A stretch of 64,000 bases of DNA from Hanleya hanleyi (lineage: Eukaryota > Mollusca > Polyplacophora > Lepidopleurida > Hanleyidae): the NCBI GenBank assembly GCA_036873755.1, contig JAVTVY010019500.1, positions 1 to 64,000 of the forward strand, read 5' to 3'. The translations under genes were made by a program, and so were the position numbers. The notes beneath the pieces were generated by a model. That model saw nothing but the letters and a program-made list of their open reading frames with translations, was not told the origin of the DNA and did not search any database. Each line of letters starts with the position of its first letter. Positions within the stretch are counted from its first letter, which is position 1. This document shows positions 1 to 10,925 of this stretch, piece by piece.

Positions 1-663
1 AATCTTGCTTTCCTGGACAATTTCTATGCCTGAAACTTTCACTGAACAGACGCTTTAGCTCTGCTTCTTACAATGGCAGCAGTACAATCTTGCTTTCCTG
101 GACAATTTCTATGCCTGAAACTTTCACTGAACAGACGCTTTAGCTCTGCTTCTTACAATGGCAGCAGTACAATCTTGCTTTCCTGGACAATTTCTATGCC
201 TGAAACTTTCACTGAACAGACGCTTTAGCTCTGCTTCTTACAATGGCAGCAGTACAATCTTGCTTTCCTGGACACTTTCTATGCCTGAAACTTTCACTGA
301 ACAGACGCTTTAGCTCTGCTTCTTACAATGGCAGCAGTGCAATCTTGCTTTCCTGGACACTTTCTATGCCTGAAACTTTCACTGAACAGACGCTTTAGCT
401 CTGCTTCTTACAATGGCAGCAGTACAATCTTGCTTTCCTGGACACTTTCTATGCCTGAAACTTTCACTGAACAGACGCTTTAGCTCTGCTTCTTACAATG
501 GCAGCAGTGCAATCTTGCTTTCCTGGACACTTTCTATGCCTGAAACTTTCACTGAACAGACGCTTTAGCTCTGCTTCTTACAATGGCAGCAGTGCAATCT
601 TGCTTTCCTGGACACTTTCTATGCCTGAAACTTTCACTGAACAGACGCTTTAGCTCGGCTTCT
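1..663. repeat. 85-bp tandem repeat, about 7.8 copies
   Basis: A unit beginning AATCTTGCTTTCC recurs at 1, 86, 171, 256, 341, 426, 511 and 596, an exact 85-bp period. The last copy diverges near 655. The array is cut by the window edge, so its true length is unknown. Copies 1-3 read GACAATTTC and copies 4-8 read GACACTTTC, and the position before the unit junction alternates A or G. Copies are otherwise nearly identical, suggesting recent homogenisation. The plus-strand reading frame over the final copy is an accident of the repeat. Confidence 0.97.
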
Positions 664-2235
664 TCGTCCTCAGACCACCCTTTTCTCTGCGTCTTTTTTC
701 GTTTCTTTGGTGGTTCATCTGGGGATGAAAAACAAAAAATCAGGGTATGTTATAAATGTGTGACATACTACGATAGGCAATATGTGAAGTGCACCAATAA
801 AAGTCTCTCCAGCAAATGGCAACTGACAAGGTAAATGCCATGGTATACACAGCAGAACCTGACTTTTACAAGGAATTTCATCGTACAAATTATTTCTGAT
901 CATTGTAAACTTTTCAAAGAGATGAAATCTAGGGATGCATGATACCAATGCAGAGCTGTTCTTCAGCAGCATTAAACACATGGTCATTTGTGGTTATTCC
1001 AGGTCCACACAAACACATCAACCAAATTAATATGTGGTCATATGAATGGAAGACACTAGATCTACAAAAACCAGCACCAATTGCTTTGAAACAGTTCACA
1101 TAGTAGGGTAGTATGATTATAATCAGACAATGCGATAGGGGCTTATGTGTTACGTACAATCGGCAGACGGCTTCCTTCGAAAACAGAGTTTCCGGATGTA
1201 AGGCCTTCTCTGATTGGCTAACCGTGCAACTTCCAGCATTTCAATATTCATGCTGTATTCAAACATTAACTACCACCAGAAACAGAACTCTTGGCTTTTG
1301 TTATACCCAACACTATAGGCATACATGTTTGTTACAGGATAAATTTAATTAGACCGATTGCAATTTGAAAGCTGCCCATCAGACTAGTTACACTATTGTT
1401 AGTTGAATCTTTGTTTCTCATGACATGCAGTTTCAAAATTTAAATGCTAAATGGCAGATTTCATTTTAAAGAGGGCCTGTTCCATTTATTCGTTCCCATC
1501 TCTTGTCCGTCTTTACCAAAAATGTAACAAGCATATTACTGAATCATAGCATCAAGTTTTCCTCATACAGCTCTTGAAATATACCGTATAGAATGCCTGG
1601 CGCCCATGCAAAAATGATCATTTGCTGAATATTTTAGTCTCTTGGACTTTGTCTAACATTATTTATCTAACCTATAATTAGCAGGTAGCCTTTAGCAGTA
1701 CACTAATCTAACATGTGTCAATGAATGACACTGGTTTGAAAACTCCTCCCAGTCACATTTTACACAAATATCATACATTTTACAAATTAAATGTAGGAAG
1801 GCTTCTTTTATAGTTAAATTGTTACATTTGCAACACATCCCTCCGCAAGTAACATTTGAGCAATTAAACAGTGAAGTCTATTTTGTGAAATACTATGATA
1901 TTCTTGCAAAGTGCACTTGAGACACACGATTCTACACCTGCAGTTATGAACTGCTTGTCAACACAATAATCCCATAGTGTACACTCTAATTGTTGCTATT
2001 AAATGGTACATCTTTGATAAGATGGACCGAAAATGGGAAAATTGGCCCCCTTTGATATGAAATCTATAAAATGCTATAATTTCTTATTATTAATGTATTT
2101 GGCAAAATTTATGTGCCACATCAAATAAAATTGGGTCTTGGGAATTCAGCATTCTTGAAATATAGGCAGGGGAGGGTCACGAGGAAAAAAAATCAACCTA
2201 AGCTTTTTGTTTGATCAACCATCAAGGGATCTTAC
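664..2235. other. Unassigned intergenic or intronic DNA
   Basis: AT-rich sequence with only short reading frames and no recognised domain. The minus-strand gene ending its last visible exon at 2236 has a splice donor there with one base left over, so a further 3' exon should lie somewhere in this stretch or beyond. I could not identify it. Confidence 0.5.
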
Positions 2236-5200
2236 CAACTTCTGCTATGCCATAAGCAAAATCATCTTCAACTCCAGTTACATGGGATGGTCCTCCAACC
2301 AGATCAATGGGCTGCGATGAACTATCAGACTCCCCGAACACAGCAGACGATTCACTCAGATCCAGATCAATGGGCTGCGATGAACCACCAGACTCCCCAA
2401 CCACAGCGGACGGTTCACTCAGATCCAGATCCATGGGCTGTGATGAACAAGCGGACACCCCAACCACAGCGGACGGTTCACTGAGATTCAGATCCATGGG
2501 CTGTGATGAACAACCAGACTCCACAACCACAGTGGACGGTTCCCCAATGACTTTTACTCCCAGCATATCTGTAAAATAGAAGTTTATGGGTTATCAGTAT
2601 CACTATTGCAGGCACTTCATTTTGAGGCGAGTCATCTAGGTTAAAGGTCAAGCTCACTCGCCTCAAAATGGAGTGCCTGCTGGTGATCTAGTATATTGCG
2701 GAAAACTTCATCAAGGCAAGAATTTTCAATGCCACTGGGAACCAGTATTTTGGTTCCAGGTGTCCCAACTCTTGACAACCTAAGTGTTGCATCTAGAAAG
2801 GTTAAGAACCAAAATGAAACAAAGAAATTATTTCCAAGAAATACTCTTTCCTGTTTTTGTATAAACTATGACCTGGACCATTTAGTACATCTACATGAAG
2901 GACTGCAGCTGAATGAACATAAATAATTCAGAAGCAGCACCAAACACTGACACATGTATATCTATCAAAGGCTGCACATACTGAACACTCAATAATTACC
3001 AGCCAAAGACACATCATTCAAATTTCTCCCTGCGAACTGTGCCACAGTCTTCATTTCAGACATCAGCATGGGCTTTCCGATGTTCACTCGTTCGATGAAT
3101 CCAGAGATTGCCCTGTAATGTACCTTGTGTATGTCTGCGGTATGACCCAGATGGTTACATAACCATTCCAATTCATGTGCCTTCATATCCATCACCTGAA
3201 GTCACAAATTTTGTTTAAATTTTTACAAATGATGAAAGTTAATTTGATAGCATTTATAGGAAAAAAGGGAAGCAAGTGTGAGAACAAGCATACTTTGTAC
3301 ACTTATGTACATAAAGCATAATAAGTTAGCATTGTTTTACTTTAAATAAAAGTCCTCTGTCTGTTGTTTCCCCATACACAGGACAGTGGACAACAGTCGT
3401 TTGAAGCAAAACCTGCCCCAAATCGTGTAGCACAAGCGCTATAGATGTCACATACCTGGCTCATAGTAGCCATGTATTTCCTCATGTTCACCGACGTAAT
3501 TCTCTCTGGTGCGTACAACTTCAACGTTTCACATACAGAGTTAAAAGAATCATACGACCTCACCACATTGGCCCCTAAAATACAAAGAAATGCATATGAT
3601 TAAATAATGTGCTGAGCTACATAACAACGCAGCTTGAAAATGGCCCTTGGAATCCAAATTCACCGATAAATGAAGTTTTTTATGCGACTCCAATAAAAAG
3701 ACAATGAAGCAAAGCATCCAAAACCACACATGTGATGCAGTGATGAGCTTTAGATTCGTCAGAAATGCATTTCATGCCTCTTTCATGTTGTTAGTGGATT
3801 TGGTCGTACATGTAGCAGGCATTCTGCGGACATGAATTCCATAAAAACTCCTTTGTCTACCGATAGAAGTTCACACACATAAAAAACTCAAATGGTCAAA
3901 TCATCTTTACCTGTGTTGGCAAAAACGTAATTGTTGCTGTCATTGACATTCTCACGTGAACGCACATCTGGATCGGTTATGAATTCCAAGGCAGCGCAGG
4001 TATCTTCTGGAACAAGGACAGGAACAGTCCTCGAGACCTACACAAGGGAAGGAATCCAAGTTAAGAATTATTGTCTGTTCACATATACATTTTTGACAAA
4101 GAAGGCACTGGCACAGGGATATAAAAAATCTGATAGCTTAAACAAGTCCCCAGAGACAAGTTTCGAGGTGTTGGGAGGGCCGCTATATTGATAGTGTATG
4201 CCTCACACAATGTCACGTGATAACAATCACGATATAGGATGAAGTTTACTTTTGACCAATATATTGCGAAGCTTCGATTTTTGTGTACGCTATGATTGGT
4301 CTCAGGTTAAATGGCAAGCGAAGTTTTGTCTGCAGTAGTTAATATTCCTCCTTTAGTATTCTGGCAGGTTCCAAATTCCTTCGACTATATTGGAGAACAA
4401 ACGGAATAAATTCTCTATTAGGAAGTTTACCTGGACAAAACATCACTAAAATATAGTATTTGATGAGATTGCTCATACTGTATATAATTAACACACGCAC
4501 TTCCAAATCTTCGAATATTCATCAAGGGTACACATTCTTGCTTTACAAAATGCGCATCAACAACTAGTTCTTGCACAACATATAGGATTACCTAAGACTA
4601 CCTATGAATACCATAATACAAGTAAAAAAAAACAAGTATAAAATGGACACACCTTGCCTCTTATCTTGGTCATTTCTTGTGAGTTTACTAAGTACTTCTC
4701 GAGGTCAGACATTTCTTGTGACATCTGCTGGATCTAGGTCACGAGATCGGTTTTGGTAGTTCATCAATCAGCAGAAAATGTACAGCAAGCCCACTCAACC
4801 ATGTGTGTTGAACAGTTCACAAAACAGCAATAAACCACAATTTCATAATTTCTTTTCTATTCGCCCCTATTGATGGCAAGGAAAAAGAACTTCAGATTGT
4901 GATCAGAATTAAAAAACACAAAACAAAATATGAAAGTGGAGTTAGACATTCAGTCATTCATCCTGTCAAAGTAATTCCTCAATAATGAAATCACTCAACC
5001 TCATTTTTGAGAAAACTTCAATCAACAGTTTTTAATAATTTAATTTGTTTTCTCAAAACCAGGTCTTGTGTCTACAGTGATACACTGAATCCCATGGAAT
5101 ACTGTACGAGTTGACTTAATGACCAACTTACTTACGTCATAGCCTCCAATTCGCCGGATCTCCTTTTATTGTAGACTAGCAATCTGGTCTGAACCATCTG

Positions 5201-5653
5201 CACTGCTTTCCTGTATGTGGCCGGTGAGGTTTCCTTGTCAAGGTCCAAGCTCTTAATTTCAGATGATTCGTCAGTTTGGCGATGTCGGCTGGAACAGGGA
5301 GATGAACCCCCTTGACCATTCGTCTGTCGTTCAATAAAGCATGGCTCAGTTTGGAGACTTTTGTGGTCCATTCGAGTTTCATTACAGACAAAAAAAATCG
5401 GTGGCTTCCTCCTTCTTCCTCTTATCACCGGAATTTAGGGCTATCCCTAGTTTAATGTTTGTTAAATGCCCCAGGTCAAACTCGATGTTGACGGTAACTG
5501 AAGGATGGGCCAAGTCCTCTTCGTAATCCAAGGCTGGCTGGCAACAACTTAATGCTGCGCTTGCAACTTCGTCAAAATAACAGGGCTGCAAAAAGACTTC
5601 AATCGAGGCACGGGACTCGCCGGTAAGCTGTCTCAACTCCTGCAGCAGACGAG
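2236..5653 (-). CDS. Spliced tyrosine-recombinase-like gene with repeat tail; 5' exon frame-disrupted
   Basis: Six minus-strand exons: 5653-5136, 4733-4653, 4037-3911, 3574-3456, 3195-3000 and 2568-2236, all with AG/GT borders. The last four junctions preserve phase exactly. Read in order, the product shows NKRRSGELEAM (fits the R-x-x-E-L Arg I box), IRGKVSRTVPVLVPE (the beta-hairpin GK...VP of phage-type integrases), ITSVNMRKYMAT (fits HxLRHTFAT, with V in place of the first His) and NHLGHTADIHKVHYR (fits the LGH...Y box with the nucleophilic Tyr). This is the catalytic order of tyrosine recombinases and Crypton-type elements; relation to Cryptons is inference. The C-terminus is a 21-residue repeat (see 2292-2535). 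Two frame shifts occur in the first exon, near T8 at 5391-5398 and near 5258. Its donor at 5136 leaves two bases while the next exon starts in phase 0. Either a 5'-decayed gene or assembly indels. The start codon and last exon were not found. Confidence 0.8.
2292..2535 (-). repeat. In-frame coding minisatellite, 63-bp unit
   Basis: AGATCAATGG-type units start at 2301 and 2364 and recur to about 2530, a 63-bp period of roughly four copies. In the minus-strand exon each unit encodes 21 residues of the form SSQPMDLxLSEPSAVVGxS. Because 63 is divisible by three, copy-number change keeps the frame. The array sits immediately C-terminal to the recombinase-like domain. Units differ by scattered substitutions (Met/Ile, Asn/Asp), so it is not a very recent expansion. 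Confidence 0.88.
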
Positions 5654-5708
5654 CTGAAAGGGCATGTGCGAGGATGTGTAGTATTTTCGTTTTAACTTGT
5701 TTATCACG

Positions 5709-5937
5709 TATCACGTTAAGCACACCGGTTCTCGTCAGATCACCGAAGTTAAGCAACGTTGAGCCCGGTCAATACTTGGATGGGTGACCGGTACTGTACT
5801 GGCTGTACTGGTTGGACTGATCAGTGTCAAGGTTAATAGGAATTGTGAGCACTGTCGTGTTCTGGCACATGTAGGCACCATCGTGATATGACTAAAAAAT
5901 GTCGAAAACGACGTTAAATCCTACTCACTCACTCACC
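5709..5937 (+). mobile_element. 5S-rRNA-derived SINE
   Basis: The stretch from ACACCGGTTCTCGTC through AAGTTAAGCAACG to ACTTGGATGGGTGACC matches the internal-promoter half of 5S rRNA (A box and C box). It then passes into an unrelated body with GTCGAAAACGACGTTAAATC and ends in (ACTC)n at about 5925-5937. A 5S head, unrelated body and simple-repeat tail is the layout of SINE3-type elements. It lies just upstream of the putative acceptor of the recombinase-like gene's 5' exon, in the same region but on the opposite strand. It is not a functional 5S gene because the 5' third of 5S is missing. Confidence 0.85.
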
Positions 5938-8587
5938 CCAAAAATACATGATTGTCTGGCACAATTGATCGATATTCGATTCCTAATAGACACACAAATA
6001 TGCTATGTTGTACTTTACGATCACAAATATTTCTAAATTTATTGGTCATGGCGATTTGGGGTGTCAACAGAGCTTTGGGGCATTACCATCGAACATCTAT
6101 CATTTGCGTGGGTCCTCGATGTGGCGTCGAAATGTCAGATCATTTTTCCGGATAGTTGCTTTGCCAATTTACATGTACTCTTTCGAAATGCTGGTCCTTT
6201 TTTATCGGTTGATCATTGTTCACTGCAGAAGCCTGAAAAGATTCACTGAGCGTAATTATAAAAAAAACTATTAACATTATTAAGAATTTGGGAATCCTAA
6301 TTATAAATTCTATTAATGTCACTCATGTGATTCCCTGCCGCCTGTGTTATAACCTCTGATTGATTATCACTTCGAAGTCCTGCCCGAGCTCAAAAATTCG
6401 TATGGCAGAAATCATCAGTTTATTTCACTCCAACCACACAGTTGTGGTACGAGAGGTACAACTAAATACATATATTATGCATGGCGACCACATATACATT
6501 GTACGGTATATCAAACTATCAACATTTTTTATATTAAAATATACATATGAATTACAAATATATTTACATGTACAACAGCAGACGATCCAATCTTTAATAT
6601 TCACAGAGTACCATACCTTTTCATTTTTATAAATTTACATAATTTTTTCCAGTCTACGTAGATCTTCTGTTTGAAAAAAGCTCTCTTAATTTGATTACAT
6701 TCGGTCTAACATATGTATATCGTCTTAGATATCTTGAACGCAAGACTACTAATTTTGGACACAAGAATATAAAATGGAACTCATCTCCAATGCTATTTGT
6801 TTCACCCGCTGTACAGTATCTTTCCGCCTTTGTGGTTTGACGCTATCTTCCTGTTTCTATATCGAGAGTTTTTGACCATACAAGTGCGAAATTTTGAGAG
6901 AATTTTTCTGCTTTTTTTCATCAAGTACTTTCAGTTAACTTTCCAAATGACATTTTTCCCGTTTTGTGTATTCTGTATATAACACCGTTTGAGGAGTAAT
7001 ACATGTATGTCCCTATACCATTTCTGAATAAACTGAAATTTAAGGGTTTCAACCAGTACCAATCAATTTCCAGCAGTACGAGACCTTTCTTACACACACA
7101 TTGATATATAGCGATTTCCCCGTAAACAATAAAATTCGGCGAAGATTAGTTGATTCCCAAAATTCTTTTACAAAATTATGAATAAACGATTCGGTAATAT
7201 GCATTTTCTCGAAACCACAGATTTCACAACCATATAAAACGATTGGTTGTTCCACTTGATCAAACGTTTCAGCTGACAATCAATATAGGTAAGGACAGAT
7301 TTCAAGTTTTCCTATATGCAACTAGCAACTCGAGTTAATTCGAGTATGAATTCATCATGCTCTTCACAACCATCCCATGCAGTATCCTGAATCGTGGAAG
7401 GAGTCGACCCCGAGTCATGACCAACAAATGACCGCCTCCGGTCCATGGTGGAATGTGGCAGCAGCTTATGCTTTTGTAATTAGGCAGTTGAAGAAATGCG
7501 CCGATCGTGAAGAAAGATCAAAGGGTGATCAGTATAATCTGCTTACTTTTCAAAATGAGGTTTGACCAAATCCAGTTCATGATGTTTTCCAAGATATCCA
7601 CCAAGCATAAGAAATTTCAATGTTTTAATCTGATTTCAGCATTTTTCTCTCCAAGCTTTATTTCCTTAAAACCGTCTGACTTTGGTTTGAAAGTTAAAAT
7701 TATGACCATATTTTTGGGGGGCGAGGTGGGGGATACTTTCAGCTGTTTTTCAGATATTTTTCTCCCGTTGTCCTCATTAGCTTAACATTGCAGTCTACTC
7801 AATTTTGTCTCTGGAAAAGTCAATACATCAGCTTCGGTCACCACACAGCCCATCATTCTTCAACGCGGGCAAGAAATCGAAATTTTCTCCATTACATAGC
7901 GCTTTGGATTTCGGCTGTATAGAGCACACATGCTTATTTTATTGGACTTGCTTATTTGAATCTAACTGTTTTGACATTTTCTGCAATTCTCAGAAATACC
8001 TAACATTTAAGCCCACTTGCTCTATCTGCATGGACATGCGAGGGAAGGGTTCAAACATTTTTTATAGGAAACACTGCAGATATGACATTAAAACTAATTG
8101 AGGTAATTTGTTACGATAGCTATGTGTGTTAGGTTACCAGTCCCATCAATGTGCGATGCAATATTTGTTTCCTATCCTGTTGGGAATTTAGCTTTGATAT
8201 AACGACGCAAAGGTTAGTTTTTGTCTGTTGCAGTAAAAAGTCAGATGTATCGGATTTGACATTCGCAAACAGTGAAAACCTCCCAATAACAAAGCAGCTA
8301 CATGTATCAATCATAGTCACAAGAGAACCCCGCTCAGTCCCCTTGATATTATTCCTGGAATGAAATCTCTGCGAATGATTACATTGAAAGGAAGAAAAAA
8401 ACATTAAAAGTTCTTAAGTGCCCATATTTGGTATCTGTACTGTAGATGACGATACTTTCCTTTTAGTTTCAAAGCCAGCCACTGAAAAATGCAGCCAAAT
8501 AAGCATCAGATACTTCTGGCATTATTATTAACATTCATTTGCATTTACTGTTATTTAATTTCACCTCTGTGGATATATATATATATA
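5938..8587. other. AT-rich DNA with no recognised gene
   Basis: Only short reading frames without domain-like features. No repeats larger than short homopolymers were noticed before the (TA)n run at about 8575-8592. Confidence 0.5.
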
Positions 8588-9214
8588 TATATAGAAAAGA
8601 AAATAAAATAAAATGACACTGACAGCTGGAATTCGTCGTTACCGGTTTCACCACATCATCGGTGGCTCATCAGACGTTTAATGACTTTGAATTTAACGTT
8701 CATACGATATATTCCAAATTTACAGCGCTACGTCATACACTGACGTCATATCGAATAGAATATTTTTCCAACGTTGAGCCATGACGCGTAGCGTCATGCT
8801 ATGTTTGAATTAAAGCGTGACGTCATAATTTTGACTGTCCGCTCTTTTACGTTTAACGTCATAATACACATTTTGCAATAACAGTTTGACTAGACGTGAA
8901 CTACACAATAAATATATCAATTTGGTAATTCATTTAAGACGCAATTATATTTCTTTCGAAATAATGTTTCCTTCTGTATTCTGAAGTCTTTGTCATTTTT
9001 CAATACTTTGTAAAATGGAAATATGGTAAATTTCGCAGCTCCACATTCGTCAATATGTCAGTGTATGACGTAGCGCTGTAAATTTGGAATATATCGTATG
9101 AACGTTAAATTCAAAGTCATTAAACGTCTGATGAGCCACCGATGATGTGGTGAAACCGGTAACGACGAATTCCAGCTGTCAGTGTCATTTTATTTTATTT
9201 TCTTTTCTATATAT
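8588..9214. mobile_element. MITE with about 157-bp terminal inverted repeats
   Basis: The left arm 8588-8744 (TAGAAAAGAAAATAAAATG... to CGTCATACACTGAC) is the reverse complement of 9057-9214 with very few differences. The ~310-bp centre is unrelated and has several CGTCA/TGACG words. No coding capacity. Both ends abut TATATA sequence, so the target was probably a (TA)n tract; TA target choice is typical of Tc1/mariner-like MITEs, but the superfamily is not determined. Confidence 0.9.
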
Positions 9215-9407
9215 TATCCTGGGCAGGTATTCAACTGTTATTTATCTATATATATATATATATATATACATCCAGGTTGGAATTAATTTTACTGAAGGGT
9301 GAAATATTTGCACCGTGTGGAAATGTTTCCACTTGCTCTCAGTGGAAGTTACTCAGCTTGAGTGAAATCTTTCACTCAAGTGCTTGAGTGAGATGAATTT
9401 CCACTGT

Positions 9408-10497
9408 AAGGAAGCGTCTCCATTAACGGTTTTTCTTCAATCGAGAATTTTCGTTGGTTTTCTCGAAGAAATTCTTCGAGAGAATGTCGAGAGAAAAATA
9501 TGAAAAAAACAACAAATAGTTTTCAAAATTCTCGATCGATTTTCTCGATATCGTTTTTTATTCGTCTTTTTTTTTACCCATCGAGAGTAAATGGTTTTAT
9601 GTTGATCGAGAGAATGTCGAAATTTTGATCGAGAAAACTTCGAGAGAATATCGCGAAACCATCGAGAGGCGAATGAATACAATTCCGTCATTCACAGATT
9701 AACAGCTGTTACGCAGCTATGTGCCAGGGTGCTACATAAGTATATGCCAAAGTAAAATTCAGCTGTATCTGCCACATTGTGATGCTAACATACCATGTCA
9801 TCGCGATTTTAAAAGAGATTGCATTGAATTATCACATATCCATAAGCTTTATTTTATTGTACTTAATAAATGTGACGTATTCCAGCGATTATCAGTCCGG
9901 TTGACCGCCCAAACGATCCATCTCCGGTTTTTATATTTTGTTTTCATCCATGTTCTATCTATAATAACGGATATATACATCGGGAATACACTTCTGTGAA
10001 TTTATGCATTACGGGGCTAGATCTATCAGCGGCGCCGAGTACATGCTTCGGATATTTAGTTGTGCATAGAACCAGTAACGTGGTTCCCTTGTCTATGGAT
10101 ATATGTCAGCAATATAACATGCTAGGCAGGGTACCAGGTTAGGCGAAGACACAAGCGGCACTGCTTTCAGTCGGGTTTTAATCGTCTTTTCTCCTAAGAG
10201 GACAATTCTAGAAGGATTCTCGACTGGTTCGCGATATCGTTTTTCTTTCGAAAAAAATATCTCGAATGATTGCAAGCGTCTAGTCCGTCGTTCATAATCC
10301 AGCCGTTGTCCATTAGAGAATATCCGCGTCCATAATCCAAAGACCTATTCTATATTCCATATAACTGTATTAGCACTAACCGATCCGGTTTTTGTTAGAA
10401 AAATTCTCGGTTATCTCTAACCTTTGGAATTCGCGATATCGAGAAAAGATCACAGATTTCTCGACGAAAAACCGAACGATATTTGGAGACTCTTCCT
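9408..10497. mobile_element. 1.1-kb element with terminal inverted repeats, inserted in the 22-bp array
   Basis: The left end AAGGAAGCGTCTCC followed by CGGTTTTTC and TCGAGAA is matched in reverse complement at the right end (TTCTCG..GAAAAACCG..GGAGACTCTTCCT). The interior is rich in TCGAGA and CGATATCG words and holds a truncated retroelement 3' end at 10271-10379. No transposase frame, so non-autonomous. The arms are diverged, which makes the exact ends uncertain by a few bases. Confidence 0.6.
10271..10379 (-). mobile_element. 3' end of a reverse-transcriptase element, 5'-truncated copy
   Basis: About 109 bp matching in reverse complement the 3' terminal sequence of the elements at 29221-29699 and 35599-36362 (shared words: CAAGCGTCTAGTCCGTC, TCCATAATCCAAAGA, TAACTGTATTAGCAC). 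It keeps only the 3' tip, as expected of target-primed insertion. Confidence 0.75.
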
Positions 10498-10925
10498 AAC
10501 TTGAGGGAAGCTTTTTAGACAGTGCAGAGTGAAAATCTCCACCTAAAGAAATAAAAGAATTCCCCATAATTCGTGAATAATTTCCTCTTGAGAGTGCTAA
10601 GTTCCACTTGAGTGTGAACGATTTCATTTAGAATGTGACATATTTTCATTATAGTATGAACTAATTCAACCAGAATGTGACCAATTCGCATGAATGTTTA
10701 AATTTCCATATGAGAGTAAACTAGTTTCCCTATATAATGCGAATTATGTCCACTACGGTGTGAAATATTTCAACTTGAGCGCAAAATATTTCGAGTACAA
10801 AGTATTTGCACTCGAGAGTAATTTCTCGAGCTAGATTATTAACTATTTTCTCTTGGGTGTAAACTCTATATACTTGTGTGTGAACTGCATCCATTTAAGC
10901 GTAAACTATATCTTCACTTGACTGC

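Larger units (their letters stand above)
9280..10925. repeat. Degenerate ~22-bp array, interrupted
   Basis: Between 9280-9406 and 10498-10925 the motif (C)TTGAGTGTGAAaTATTTCcA recurs at roughly 21-23 bp spacing with heavy divergence, for example GAGTGTGAACGATTTC, GAATGTGACATATTTTC and GTGTGAAATATTTCAAC. The array is split by the TIR element at 9408-10497. Single units contain self-complementary cores such as GAAATATTTC. No coding frame. Confidence 0.6.

Noticed and set aside
1..663. CRISPR-like regular array
   Set aside because: Whole 85-bp unit repeats with no unique spacers, in an animal genome; it is a minisatellite.
5716..5800. Functional 5S rRNA gene
   Set aside because: Only the internal-promoter part of 5S is present and it runs into a SINE body with an (ACTC)n tail.
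7377..7565. Short plus-strand peptide
   Set aside because: No homologous pattern recognised and no neighbouring exons.
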